From Myxococcales bacterium (lineage in GTDB: Bacteria; Myxococcota_A; Polyangia; Polyangiales; Houyiibacteriaceae), in the NCBI GenBank assembly GCA_019637115.1, contig JAHBWH010000017.1, positions 1 through 64,000 of the forward strand: DNA of 64,000 bases. Reading direction: 5' to 3'. Numbering within the stretch: position 1 is the first letter of the stretch; every line of letters starts with the position of its first letter. The position numbers and the translations under genes are program-made. Under the pieces are notes generated by a model. That model was not told the DNA's origin and did not search any database. It saw only the letters and a program-made list of their open reading frames with translations. Positions 42,761 through 51,937 of the stretch are shown in pieces.

Positions 42761-42904
42761 GACTTCTTTCACCGCCACCGCAACATCTCCGCCGGGCAGT
42801 CGGGGGCAGTCGGGGACGGGGGGTGGTGGGGCAGAGTGTTGGGGGCAGGGGCAGGGGCAGGGGACTGCTCGACTTCTTTCACCGCCACCGCAAGGTCTCC
42901 GCCG
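42761..42904. repeat. Duplicated 3' end of tolB
   Basis: A 34-bp segment at 42871-42904, covering the last tolB codons and stop, recurs at 42761-42794 with two mismatches (32/34). The copy encodes EMLRWR-stop where tolB has ETLRWR-stop. It lies between tolB and the tRNA-Met gene. Confidence 0.9.
42794..42863 (+). other. Two adjacent potential G-quadruplex tracts
   Basis: The plus strand has G-runs at 42794, 42802, 42812, 42818 and 42828, then a very regular G5-CA-G4-CA-G4-CA-G4 at 42841-42863. Both satisfy the usual four-run quadruplex pattern. They are downstream of tolB, on its template strand. Confidence 0.7.
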
Positions 42905-44168
42905 CGCCTCGGATCACCAGGTTCTGGTTCGCGCCCTCGGGGTTTGCGATGAAGATGCCGCCGCGCGACGAGGCGAAGGCGATCATGCGGCAGTCGGGCG
43001 AGAAGGCCGGGTCCTTGTTCGAGCCCTGGCCCTGGGTGATCCGCGTGTACTGCTGGGTCGCGACGTTCACCGTGAAGATGTCGAAGCCGCCGCTGCGGCC
43101 GGTGAAGGCGAGCAGGTTCTGGTCGCCGCGCGCGCACCACGACGGCGTCTGGTTGTGCTCGCCGCGGAAGGTCACCCGGCGGACGCCGCTGCCGTCGGCG
43201 CCCATCACGAAGATCTGCGGGCTGCCATGGCGCGTCGAGACGAAGGCGATCTGCCCGCCAGGCCCACACGAGGGGCTGACGTCGATCGCGGGGTGGCGCG
43301 TGATGCGGCGGACGTCCGTGCCGTCGGTCGCGGCGCTGTAGATCTCGCTGTTGCCGTCGCGGGTCGACGTGAAGTAGACGCGGCCCCCGCAGACCGTCGG
43401 GCCCATGTTGAGGCCTTCGCCGTCGATGATGCGGCGCCCGCTCGCGTTCGAGTGGGTGATGAACATCCCCGTCTCGGTGAGCTTCGAGTACCAGATGCCC
43501 CCCGGCCCGAACGAGGGGAGCATGTTCACGCCGTTGCCGTCGCTGACGCGCCCGACGTTGTGCCCGTCCCAGTCGGCGATGTAGACGTCTTTGCGGCCCG
43601 GGCCCGCGCGCCGCGCGAAGATCATGCGGCTGTCGAACGAGCCCGCCGTGCCCGTGAGCTGGCGGAGCACCTCGTTCGCGAACTGGTGCATGAAGCCGCG
43701 GAGCTCACCCTGCCCGCCGCGGTAGGTGCGCGTGAGCGTCGCGGTGGTCCCGCGGGCGAGCTCGTAGAGGCGCATCTCGACCTCGATCTGGTTGCCGCTG
43801 CCCCGGATCTCCCCCTTGATGACGCCCTGCGCGCCGACCGCGCTCCACGGCGACGCCGTGATGTTCAGCCCCTCGCGCTCGAGGTCGGCGATGAAGCTGC
43901 GCGAGTCGAGGACCTGGAAGAGGCTGACGAGCGTCAGGTCGTTGCGCAGCACCTCCGCGCCCGACGAGCCGAGCGCCGCGTTCCCGCGCAGGTTCGGGAT
44001 CGCGATCTTGTAGAGGCTCCGCTCCGGCGAGTCGATCTCGATGACGACGCCGCGCTCGGGCAGGGGTTGGTCACCGTCGGGGCGGTCCTGAGACCGGCCG
44101 GGGACGACCACGAGCGCGAGCGCCGCGATCGCGGCGCCGAGGGCGAGCAGGGTAGGGAGTCGCTTCAT
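42879..44168 (-). CDS. tolB: Tol-Pal system beta-propeller protein
   Basis: 429 aa from ATG 44168, preceded by GGAG; an ATG at 44183 is also in frame. Signal peptide (LLALGAAIAALALVV). The N-terminal domain is IAIPNLRGNAALGSSGAEVLRNDLTLVSLFQVLD; WD-like propeller repeats follow (SDGNGVNMLPSFGPGG, FTSTRDGNSEIYSA, FVSTRHGSPQIFVMGADGSGVRRVT). TolB links TolA and Pal in the periplasm for outer-membrane constriction during division. Last gene of the tol cluster; no pal gene follows. Confidence 0.95.
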   Translation of the reverse strand: MKRLPTLLALGAAIAALALVVVPGRSQDRPDGDQPLPERGVVIEIDSPERSLYKIAIPNLRGNAALGSSGAEVLRNDLTLVSLFQVLDSRSFIADLEREGLNITASPWSAVGAQGVIKGEIRGSGNQIEVEMRLYELARGTTATLTRTYRGGQGELRGFMHQFANEVLRQLTGTAGSFDSRMIFARRAGPGRKDVYIADWDGHNVGRVSDGNGVNMLPSFGPGGIWYSKLTETGMFITHSNASGRRIIDGEGLNMGPTVCGGRVYFTSTRDGNSEIYSAATDGTDVRRITRHPAIDVSPSCGPGGQIAFVSTRHGSPQIFVMGADGSGVRRVTFRGEHNQTPSWCARGDQNLLAFTGRSGGFDIFTVNVATQQYTRITQGQGSNKDPAFSPDCRMIAFASSRGGIFIANPEGANQNLVIRGAAETLRWR

Positions 44169-44260
44169 CGATTGGCTCCGCATGAGGGACCGAACGATCC
44201 CACCCTTCGACGCTGCGTGCCACCCCGAGCTTCACTGGTGCCTCGAGGGTGGGAGGCGGC

Positions 44261-45091
44261 TCAAGGCTGGGAGGCGTGGCGGCCGCGGAAACGCAGGGTG
44301 AAGGGCGTGCCCACGTAGTCCGGCCGCACGAGCAGCGGCGGCTCCGGGATGGTCACGCCCTGCGCCCGGAGGCGCTCGATCTGCGCGATCACCGACTGGT
44401 CGAAGTCGGCGTTGGCGCTCTCGCCGCGGGTCCGGAACGACTGGATCTGCAGATCCTCGCCGACCGTGATCGTCACGTCGACGTTGAGGTCGCGGAGCTG
44501 GTCGCGGGCGATCGTCTCGGGGACCGTCCAGCCGCGCCGGAAGAAGACGTAGAGCTGACCCGCGTAGACGTCGCCGGCCGAGGCGGTCGTCTCCGTGCCC
44601 TCCTCGATGCCATCCGGGCTGCCCTCTTGCTCGCGCTGCTCGGCGATCTCGGCGAAGAGGTCGGCGCGGTTGAGCAGCCGCGTCATCGGATCGTCCATCG
44701 GGTTCGGCGGGCGCGGGCCGGCGTCGGGCATCTCGCGCCGCTCGCGCGGGTTCTGCGAGATCGCCGTCGTGTCGGGCGGCGCGGTGTCCTGGACTGGGAC
44801 GCGGCGGTTGGGGAGCTCTTGCTGGAAGTCGCGCCCGAGCTTCACGAAGCGCGCCGCGATGATCTCGCGCTCCTCGACGACCGGGGGCGCGTCGTCCTCC
44901 GTCGCCACGCTCGCGAGCACGTCCCCGAAGAACGCGTAGCCGATCGCGATCCCGCCGATCACGAGCGCGAAGATGCCGCTGAAGCCCAGCCCGCCGACGA
45001 TGGCCGCGCCTGTCAGCCAAGCCGCGTGGAGGGCGGACGGCGGCGTCCAATCCTTCGGCTCGACGTGCATGCGCGTGGGCTGTCGGTACAT
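44261..45091 (-). CDS. tolA: TolA/TonB-like energy-transducing protein
   Basis: 276 aa. A cytoplasmic N-terminus (~28 residues) precedes one membrane helix (LTGAAIVGGLGFSGIFALVIGGIAIGYAF) and a Pro-rich, charged periplasmic linker. The C-terminal ~85 residues resemble the TonB/TolA C-terminal domain (YVFFRRGWTVPETI, VTITVGEDLQIQSFRTRG). Position between tolR and tolB supports a TolA role; the linker is much shorter than in E. coli TolA. Confidence 0.85.
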   Translation of the reverse strand: MYRQPTRMHVEPKDWTPPSALHAAWLTGAAIVGGLGFSGIFALVIGGIAIGYAFFGDVLASVATEDDAPPVVEEREIIAARFVKLGRDFQQELPNRRVPVQDTAPPDTTAISQNPRERREMPDAGPRPPNPMDDPMTRLLNRADLFAEIAEQREQEGSPDGIEEGTETTASAGDVYAGQLYVFFRRGWTVPETIARDQLRDLNVDVTITVGEDLQIQSFRTRGESANADFDQSVIAQIERLRAQGVTIPEPPLLVRPDYVGTPFTLRFRGRHASQP

Positions 45092-45104
45092 GGCGGGCAG
45101 GCGC

Positions 45105-45557
45105 TCACTCTTGGGGCATGCGCGGGCCGGGGATCTCCGCGGCGCCGCCTGCTGGGTCCGTGACGAGACCCAGCTTCTCGATGCCGGCTTGGCGGACGGT
45201 CGAAAAAACCCGGAGCACGAAGCCGTAGGGCACCGTGCGGTCCGCCCGGACGTAGATCTCGCTCTCCTCCTGGAGCCGGGCGTTGTTCAAGAGCGCCGCC
45301 TCGAGCTCGTCGGCGGGGACCTCGTCGACCCCGAGGTAGACCCGCTGGTCGGCGTCGATCGAGAGGATCAGCTTCTCCTCGTCCATCTCCATCCGCGGCG
45401 CGCGTGTCTGGGGCAGGTCGACCTCGACGCCCGTCGTCATCATCGGCGCGGCGATCATGAAGATGATGAGCAAGACGAGCATGACGTCGACGAGCGGCGT
45501 CACGTTGATCTCGCCCATCGGGGCTCTGCCGCCCCCGCCTCCGCTGCTCATGCCCAT
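45105..45557 (-). CDS. tolR: Biopolymer transport protein TolR/ExbD
   Basis: 150 aa. A Gly-rich N-terminus is followed by [23 protein letters not shown], the single helix with the essential Asp of the ExbD/TolR family, and then a periplasmic domain ([43 protein letters not shown]). With TolQ it forms the proton channel that drives TolA. Thirteen bases separate it from the tolA-like gene. Confidence 0.95.
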   Translation of the reverse strand: MGMSSGGGGGRAPMGEINVTPLVDVMLVLLIIFMIAAPMMTTGVEVDLPQTRAPRMEMDEEKLILSIDADQRVYLGVDEVPADELEAALLNNARLQEESEIYVRADRTVPYGFVLRVFSTVRQAGIEKLGLVTDPAGGAAEIPGPRMPQE

Positions 45558-45584
45558 CGCACGTCCTCCATCTTCCTCGGAGAG

Positions 45585-46334
45585 TCAGCGCAGGAAGTGC
45601 CGGCGCACGATGTTGAGGTAGTCCTTCGAGAAGGTCTCGAGCTCGCTCTCGAGCACGCGGATGCGCCGGACGAAGAAGTTGTAGGCCATCACGGCGGGGA
45701 TCGCGGCGACGAGGCCGATCGCCGTCGCGATCAGCGCCTCGGCGATGCCGGGCGCGACGACGTCGAGGCTGGCGCTCGCCTGCGCGCCGATGTTCAGGAA
45801 GGAGTCCATGATGCCCCAGACGGTCCCGAAGAGGCCGATGAAGGGGGCCGTCGCGCCAGTGGTCGCGAGGAAGGGGAGCATCATCTCCATGGTGGTCAGC
45901 TCGACCGTCGCGCTCCGCTGCAGCGCGCGCTCGACGCTGTCGAGGTCGTCGCTCTGGCCTCCGGCGCCCATCACGCGCGCGAGCTCGACGTAGCCGGCCT
46001 TGAAGACCGCCGCGAGCGGCGAGCCGTCGAAGCTCCGGAGCCGCGCGTAGATCGTCTCGAGCCGCTCGGTGCTCCACCCGTTCTCTTCGCCCTCCCAGAA
46101 CGTCGCCAAGAAACGCCGGCTGCGGGCTGCGGCCTGGCTGAGTCGCACGAACTTCGCGCCCATGATGAAGAGGCAGACGAGCCCCATCACCGTGAGCGTG
46201 ATGATGACGAGCTTCACCGCGAGGGAGGCGTGGAGGATCAGCTCCCACGGATCGAGCGGGGCGTTGCCGCCCGAGGCGCTCGGGGAGGCCCCGGTTTGGA
46301 GGCTGACGAGGCTCGCGAAGATGACCTGTTCCAT
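45585..46334 (-). CDS. tolQ: Proton channel protein TolQ/ExbB
   Basis: 249 aa from ATG 46334. Three membrane segments: the first at about residues 38-60 ([21 protein letters not shown]), then two in the C-terminal half, including [27 protein letters not shown] and [27 protein letters not shown], which match the MotA/TolQ/ExbB family. First gene of the tolQ-R-A-B cluster, divergent from the next rightward gene. Confidence 0.95.
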   Translation of the reverse strand: MEQVIFASLVSLQTGASPSASGGNAPLDPWELILHASLAVKLVIITLTVMGLVCLFIMGAKFVRLSQAAARSRRFLATFWEGEENGWSTERLETIYARLRSFDGSPLAAVFKAGYVELARVMGAGGQSDDLDSVERALQRSATVELTTMEMMLPFLATTGATAPFIGLFGTVWGIMDSFLNIGAQASASLDVVAPGIAEALIATAIGLVAAIPAVMAYNFFVRRIRVLESELETFSKDYLNIVRRHFLR

Positions 46335-46448
46335 ACGCGCCTCGCGTTGAACCACGGGGCCCGCTGCGGGTCAAACCCCGCGAACGCTTGCGTCCTCGCG
46401 CGAGGGGGGCACCATGGGGGCGCCGCCCCCCGCCGCGCGGGGCGCGCC

Positions 46449-48713
46449 ATGGGTGCGTGTATGTGGGTTCGTGACGACGCGGCGGGGCGCCGCCTAAGAG
46501 GCCAAGGCCTATTCGAGGTCGGCGAGCGACCGCGGATACCAGGAACGAGCTTCGGGTTGGGGGCGGCAGGAGCGTGGTTGGCTCTGGCCTTGGGGGTCGC
46601 CGGGTGTGGGGACGACGACGTCGGTCCGCTCGACGCGCGCGTCCCGGACGCGCCGCATGACGCCTCCGAGCGCGACGCCCCGGACGGAGAGGTCGAGCCG
46701 CCCCCGCGCTACCTCCGCTTCGTCCGCGTGATGATGGAGGGCGAGCCAGCGCAGATTACCGACTTCGCGTTCGTCCCGGGCGCCGACGGGGCGCCGACCG
46801 ACGAGCTCCTCGCCACGACGCGCGATGGGCGGCTGCTGCACTACGAGCTCGCCGATGGCCGCGCGACGATGCGCGGCGAGCTCGCGATCCCGGGGGTCTT
46901 CGTCAACCTCGACTGCGGCCTCATCTCGCTCACCTTCGCGCCGGACTTCGTCGAGAGCGGGCACGTGTACCTCGGGCAGTGCTTCTCGCGCTACGAGAGC
47001 GGCGTCGTGCGTGTCCGCTTCGCGCCGCCGCGCTACGAGCTCGCGGCCGACGACGTCGTCGAGGTGCTCCGCTACGGGGACGACGAGGCAACCCACCCGT
47101 GGCACAACGTCGGCTCGATCGGCTTCGACGGCGACGTGTTGTGGGCGCTCTTCGGCGACAAGACGCGCCCGCCGACCGCAGAGGATCCCGCCGACCCGCT
47201 CGGCAGCATCATCCGCGTCGTGCCGCGCACGGACGGCGGTTACGACCCGGCGCCCGACAACCCGCGCGCGCTCGGCGACGCGCGCTTCCACCCGGACGTC
47301 TACGCCTACGGCCTGCGCTCGCCGTGGAAGGGCGTGCTCTCGGAGGGGCGCTTCTACCTCGGCGACGTCGGCAACTTCCGCGTCGAAGAGGTGAACGTGG
47401 TCGATCGCGCGGGCGCCTTCCTCGGCTGGCCGCGGGCCGAGGGGCCATGCGGGGAAGGGTGCGCCGACATCCCCGATCCGGTCGTGGACCCGGTGGTGCA
47501 CTGGACACACCGAGCGGACCACCCCTTCCTGGCCGACGACCCCTTCGCGATCGCCCGCACGGGGCGGGTCGCCTACGTCGGGCTGCGCTACCCGGCGGTC
47601 GACGACGACGACCCTTACCGCGGCGTCCTCGACGGCGCGGTGCTCTACGGCGACGCCTGCGTGGGCTTCGTGCGCGCGCTCGAGGTGGACGACGCCGGCG
47701 CGCTGGTCCGCGACGAGGGGGTAGGCCACCTCGTCGGCGCGAGCGGCTGGCAGGTCGGCGCGGATGGTCACGTCTACGCCACGAGCTTCGGCCGGTGCAC
47801 CTCCGTGCGCGACGCGGTCTACCTGCCTGGCGGCTTCTGGCGCGCCGAGCTCGCGGAGCGTCCGACGGATGTCGGTCGCGTCGAAGGCTTCCCCGACCGC
47901 CTCTCGGAGTATGGCCTCTTTCCGGAGGCGCCCGTCCTCGACAACGTCCCGACGGGCGCGCTGCCCTTCGAGCCGGCCTTCCCGATGTGGACCAACGGCA
48001 TGGGCAAGCTCCGCCACGTCGTGCTCGACGCGGGCGGTGAGCTCCGCCGCGTCGGCGACGAGTACGTCGCCCCGGAGGGAGCCCTCTTCTTCAAGACCTT
48101 CCTCGCGGATGCGCCAGAGGGGTCGAGCGGTCACCCCGTCGAGACGCGCGTCATCCGCGTCGGCGAGGAGGGCGCGCTCGAGTACGCGGCGTACCTCTGG
48201 AACGCAGAGGGCACCGACGCCGAGCGCCTCGACCTGCGCACGCCGGAGCCGGTCGAGATTCGGGTCCTCGGCGAGGCGCTCACGCACGAGGTGCCGAGCC
48301 GCATCCAATGCGTGGCGTGCCACGAGGCCGGCGCGCGCCGCATCCTCGGCTTCACGCCGCTGCAGATCGACGACGGACTCGCCGACGTCGAGGACGACGC
48401 GCTCCGCGAGGTGCTCGGTTGGGCCTACGGCAATTGCGCGCATTGCCACGACGGCAGCGGCGGCCCGGACGCGAGCTTCTCGATGCTCCCGGACGTCTTC
48501 TTGGACAACACCCTCGACCACCCGACGGAGGGCAGCGCGAGCGGCGTCGGCGTACGCGTCGTGCCAGGGGACCCGGACGCGAGCGCGCTCGTCATCGCGC
48601 TCTCCGGCGGCGACGACGCCTCGGGCCTTCGGCCCATGCCACCGCTGGGCGTTCAGCGCCGGGACGACGAAGCGCTCGAGCGCCTGCGAGCGTGGATCTC
48701 CGCGTTGCCCTGA
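46449..48713 (+). CDS. PQQ-type dehydrogenase-like lipoprotein with dihaem cytochrome domain
   Basis: 754 aa from ATG 46449. The start is doubtful because the signal peptide proper (GAAGAWLALALGVAGC, lipobox VAGC) begins ~35 residues in; a TTG near 46556 would give a normal leader. Residues ~80-440 form a glucose/sorbosone dehydrogenase-like propeller (LISLTFAPDFVESGHVYLG, DVYAYGLRSPWKGVL, FYLGDVGNFRVEEVN). The C-terminal part has two haem sites, CVACH (Cys621) and CAHCH (Cys663). Same architecture as the amylase-linked dehydrogenase at 26.1 kb but without its starch-associated end; the two are paralogues. Substrate unknown. Confidence 0.83.
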   Translation: MGACMWVRDDAAGRRLRGQGLFEVGERPRIPGTSFGLGAAGAWLALALGVAGCGDDDVGPLDARVPDAPHDASERDAPDGEVEPPPRYLRFVRVMMEGEPAQITDFAFVPGADGAPTDELLATTRDGRLLHYELADGRATMRGELAIPGVFVNLDCGLISLTFAPDFVESGHVYLGQCFSRYESGVVRVRFAPPRYELAADDVVEVLRYGDDEATHPWHNVGSIGFDGDVLWALFGDKTRPPTAEDPADPLGSIIRVVPRTDGGYDPAPDNPRALGDARFHPDVYAYGLRSPWKGVLSEGRFYLGDVGNFRVEEVNVVDRAGAFLGWPRAEGPCGEGCADIPDPVVDPVVHWTHRADHPFLADDPFAIARTGRVAYVGLRYPAVDDDDPYRGVLDGAVLYGDACVGFVRALEVDDAGALVRDEGVGHLVGASGWQVGADGHVYATSFGRCTSVRDAVYLPGGFWRAELAERPTDVGRVEGFPDRLSEYGLFPEAPVLDNVPTGALPFEPAFPMWTNGMGKLRHVVLDAGGELRRVGDEYVAPEGALFFKTFLADAPEGSSGHPVETRVIRVGEEGALEYAAYLWNAEGTDAERLDLRTPEPVEIRVLGEALTHEVPSRIQCVACHEAGARRILGFTPLQIDDGLADVEDDALREVLGWAYGNCAHCHDGSGGPDASFSMLPDVFLDNTLDHPTEGSASGVGVRVVPGDPDASALVIALSGGDDASGLRPMPPLGVQRRDDEALERLRAWISALP

Positions 48714-48887
48714 CCGCCCACGCCTCGGCGAGACGGGTCGTCTTCGTCGCGCATCGCCATGGCTCGTCCACGGGCTGCGCGTCTCCGTATGGGCGCCCAG
48801 ATGACGAGGGCGCCCACGGTTAGCGGCCTGCGCGGCGGTGATTGTGCGTTGCCCTCGGTTCGGTCGGTGCCATAGCGTCCGCGTCTC

Positions 48888-51806
48888 ATGGACCGTCGCC
48901 GACGACTCATCGAGCTGGGGGTGGCGCTCGCGATCGCCCTCCTCGGGGGGCTGCTTGGTCGAGGCGTGGTCGCCTCGTGGCTCGCGGTCGCGGGGGGCCT
49001 GGCCGCCTTCGCCTTCGCCGTCCCGCTGCTCGCGCCGTGGGCGCGGGCGCTGCTCGCGCGGGCCGAACGCCAGGCGCCGCGGCTCGTCCGCGCTGCGCCA
49101 GGTGCCGCGGTCGTCTTCGCCGCGCTCGTCCCGTTCCGAGGCGTGCTCGTCGGCGAGGTGCCGCTCGGCCACGATCACCCCGTCCACCTCGCGCGCGCTT
49201 GGCACTTCGTCCACGAGTCGCTCGGCCGCGGGCGCTTGCATGGTTTCAGCGAGCTCTGGTTCGCGGGCTGGCCCGCCGGCTACGACTACCCCATCGGCGG
49301 AGACCTCTGGGTCTCCACGTTCTACCTCGCGACCTTCGGGGCGTTCGGGTGGACGCTGACCTACGGGATCGCGGTCGCCGCGATGTACGCCGTCGTCGTC
49401 CACGCCCACTACACGTTCGGCCGTGTCTACCTCGGCCGCGCGGCGGGCGTCCTGGTCGGAGCCCTCGCGCTCCTCGACCGAGGGGCCGGCAACGAGGGGG
49501 GCTGGAGCTACACGATCGAATGGGGCGTGTGGCCCTTCGCGCTCGGCATGGCGTTCGTGCTCTACACGCTCAGCCTCCTCGACGGGGTCGCGCGCGAGGG
49601 CGGCGCGCGGCGCATCGCGTGGGCGGCGCTGCCCGCGGCGTTCTCCGTTCTCTGCCACCCCTTCGCCATCGTGGCCTACGTCGTGGCGGTGCCGCTCTTC
49701 TTGCTCGCGCGCGGAGCCCAGCCGCCGACGTCGTCCGAGCGCTGGGCGGGCGTGGCGGCGAGGTGCGCCGCGGCGGTCGGGCTCGGGGTGGGGCTCAGCG
49801 CGGCGTGGCTCTTCCCCTTCGTGGCGAGCGGCGACTGGTTCCTGCGCTTCGGCGATCTCTACGTGCCCGTGGAGGAGGTCGCGCGGCGCCTCCTGCGCGG
49901 CGAGCTCTACGGGTGGGCGCCGCTCATCTCGGTCCTCGCGATCGTCGGCGCGGCGCGCTCGTTCCGCCGCCGGATCCCCGTCGGTGTGTTCTGCGCGGGG
50001 CTCGCGCTCCTGGCGCTCGTGGCCTCGTCGCGCACCTTCGTCGAGGCGCTCGATCTCGGCGCGTACTCGTCGTCCCTGATGCGCATCCCCTTCCAACGGA
50101 TGGCGTATCTGGTGAAGCCCGCGGCTTTCGTGCTCGTCGCGATCGCGCTCTTCGGCGGCCGCCGCGGCCGCGTGGGGGCGTCCGCACCATCGTCCGCACC
50201 ATCGTCCGCACCATCGTCCGCACCATCGTCCGCACCATCGTCCGCACCATCGTCCGCACCATCGTCCGCACCATCGTCCGCACCATCGTCCGCACCATCC
50301 GAGGCGACGTCCGAGCCATCGCCCCCACCAGCCGAGGCGATGTCGCTGGCGTCCGAGGCGCTGCATGTCGCAGGGTCGACCGCGCCGTCGACATCGCGCG
50401 CGACGTGGTGGCCGACACGCTACGTCGTGCTCGCGGCGCTCGCGTTCGCACCCCTCGTCCTCCCGCTCCTCTCGGAAGCGCGCGCGTACCTCCCCAACTT
50501 CGCCGTCGCGACCGACGTCGCGCTCGAGGGGGAGCTGCGCGCGTTCAGCGCGTGGCTGGACGCACGGCGGGCCGAGGATCCCGACTTCTACCGCGTCGCC
50601 TACGTCGACGGCAGCGAGGACCACGACCTCAAGGCCGCCATCGCGTTCACCGGCCGGCCGGCGCTCCACTCGGGCTTCACGCCCGCGACCACCTACCGGC
50701 ACCGCTACGATCGTGTCGACCCTGCGCTCTACCGCGTGCTCGGCGTCCGCTACGTGGTCGCGAGGTCCCCGCTCACCGAGCCCTGGGCCGAGCCGCTCGA
50801 GCGCTTCGGGCGCCTGCACGTGCACGGGCTCCGCGCGCCGCGCACCGAGCGCGTCACGCTCGAGGGAGAAGGGCGCGTCGAGGTGCTGCGCTTCGAGCCG
50901 GAGGGCGCGGGCGTCGAGCTCCGCGTCTCGGGCGCGGCGCCGGGCGACCGCCTCGTCCTGCACGTCGGGAGCTTCTCCGGCTGGCGCGCTTGGCGTGACG
51001 GCGCCCCGCTCGAGGTCGAGAGCCGACCGCTGGCTGGCCACGAGGGCTTCGTCTCGGTGCCGGCGGCCGATGGGCGGACGCGCCTCGCGTTCGTCCGCGG
51101 CACGTCTGAGCACGTCGGGCTCGTGGTCAGCCTGTTGGCGATGCTCGCGCTCGGCCTCCTCTTCGCGCGATCGCGTTGGCCCGCGGGCGTCACCGCGCGT
51201 CTCGATCGAGCGGGGGCGTTTCTTGGTGCGCGGACTCGCAGGCTCGCGGCAGGGGCGGTGACGCTCGTCGCGCTCGTGTTCCTCGCCGTCGCGCTCACAC
51301 GGCCGCCGCCGCGCGCGCTGGTCGACCGGCTCGCGGGCATCCAGGTAGACCTCGTCCGAGGCGACCGAGCAGATCGATGCGAGCGCGAGGGTGACCGGCA
51401 CCAATGCTCGGACGAGGACTGGAACTACGTCGGGCGCAAATACCAGTGGTTCGCATACCCAGGAGCGGTGCACCCCACCGAGGGAGAGGTGCGGCGCTGC
51501 GTCTGGGCGCATCCAGTCGTGGGCGCCGACCTCCGGTTGCGGGTGCCGGGCGTGAGGTTGGGTGACGCGATCGAGGGGGGCCACGCGCTCATGAACCGCG
51601 GGGCGGGCGCGCTCTCCCTCACCGCCTACGTCGACGGCGAGGTGGTCGATCAAGTCGGCGGGCCGACGGGGCCAGCATACATCTGGCGCCCCTTCTCTCT
51701 GCGGACCGGCGCGCTGGCGGGCCGCGTCGTCGATCTCGATCTGGTCGTTCGCAGCACTGGAGCCGGGCCCTGGCACTACTGCTTCGACGTCGACCTGCCT
51801 CGCTGA
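48888..51806 (+). CDS. Large polytopic membrane protein, probable glycosyltransferase-like (PTPS-related/YfhO-like)
   Basis: 972 aa. Many membrane helices fill residues ~5-420, a few occur near 480-510, and two or more near the C-terminus (~745-805). The first loop holds GHDHPVHLARAWHFVHESL and WFAGWPAGYDYPIGGDLW, the charged exo-loop pattern of GT-C-type or 6-pyruvoyl-tetrahydropterin-synthase-related membrane proteins. A 40-residue Ser-Ala-Pro-Ser repeat sits at ~432-471. The C-terminal soluble part looks beta-rich. Family placement is tentative. Confidence 0.7.
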   Translation: MDRRRRLIELGVALAIALLGGLLGRGVVASWLAVAGGLAAFAFAVPLLAPWARALLARAERQAPRLVRAAPGAAVVFAALVPFRGVLVGEVPLGHDHPVHLARAWHFVHESLGRGRLHGFSELWFAGWPAGYDYPIGGDLWVSTFYLATFGAFGWTLTYGIAVAAMYAVVVHAHYTFGRVYLGRAAGVLVGALALLDRGAGNEGGWSYTIEWGVWPFALGMAFVLYTLSLLDGVAREGGARRIAWAALPAAFSVLCHPFAIVAYVVAVPLFLLARGAQPPTSSERWAGVAARCAAAVGLGVGLSAAWLFPFVASGDWFLRFGDLYVPVEEVARRLLRGELYGWAPLISVLAIVGAARSFRRRIPVGVFCAGLALLALVASSRTFVEALDLGAYSSSLMRIPFQRMAYLVKPAAFVLVAIALFGGRRGRVGASAPSSAPSSAPSSAPSSAPSSAPSSAPSSAPSSAPSSAPSEATSEPSPPPAEAMSLASEALHVAGSTAPSTSRATWWPTRYVVLAALAFAPLVLPLLSEARAYLPNFAVATDVALEGELRAFSAWLDARRAEDPDFYRVAYVDGSEDHDLKAAIAFTGRPALHSGFTPATTYRHRYDRVDPALYRVLGVRYVVARSPLTEPWAEPLERFGRLHVHGLRAPRTERVTLEGEGRVEVLRFEPEGAGVELRVSGAAPGDRLVLHVGSFSGWRAWRDGAPLEVESRPLAGHEGFVSVPAADGRTRLAFVRGTSEHVGLVVSLLAMLALGLLFARSRWPAGVTARLDRAGAFLGARTRRLAAGAVTLVALVFLAVALTRPPPRALVDRLAGIQVDLVRGDRADRCEREGDRHQCSDEDWNYVGRKYQWFAYPGAVHPTEGEVRRCVWAHPVVGADLRLRVPGVRLGDAIEGGHALMNRGAGALSLTAYVDGEVVDQVGGPTGPAYIWRPFSLRTGALAGRVVDLDLVVRSTGAGPWHYCFDVDLPR
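50181..50300 (+). repeat. Ten perfect copies of a 12-bp in-frame repeat
   Basis: TCCGCACCATCG repeated ten times encodes (SAPS)10 in a loop of the large membrane protein. Copies are identical, so the expansion is recent; diverged copies (SEATSEPS) follow. Confidence 0.95.
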
Positions 51807-51937
51807 GGGGAGCGCCGCAACGCGGGAGCGACGTAACGTAGTTCGCGACGCTGTCGTACGTTGACGACGAACCGCCGACCGCTACCGTGCGGCGTCGATC
51901 CCGCGCGCGGGAACGATCGCGAGAAGGAGCGCGGCGA

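Noticed and set aside
44973-46448. 5' extension of the dehydrogenase gene at 46.4 kb (frame open from 44973)
   Set aside because: It is antisense to tolR and tolQ and has shadow composition; the lipoprotein signal lies after 46449.
46509-51776. A 1755-codon open frame on the minus strand
   Set aside because: It is antisense to the clearly real dehydrogenase and membrane protein genes; its translation is Arg/Glu/Pro-rich with no domain. A GC-driven shadow.
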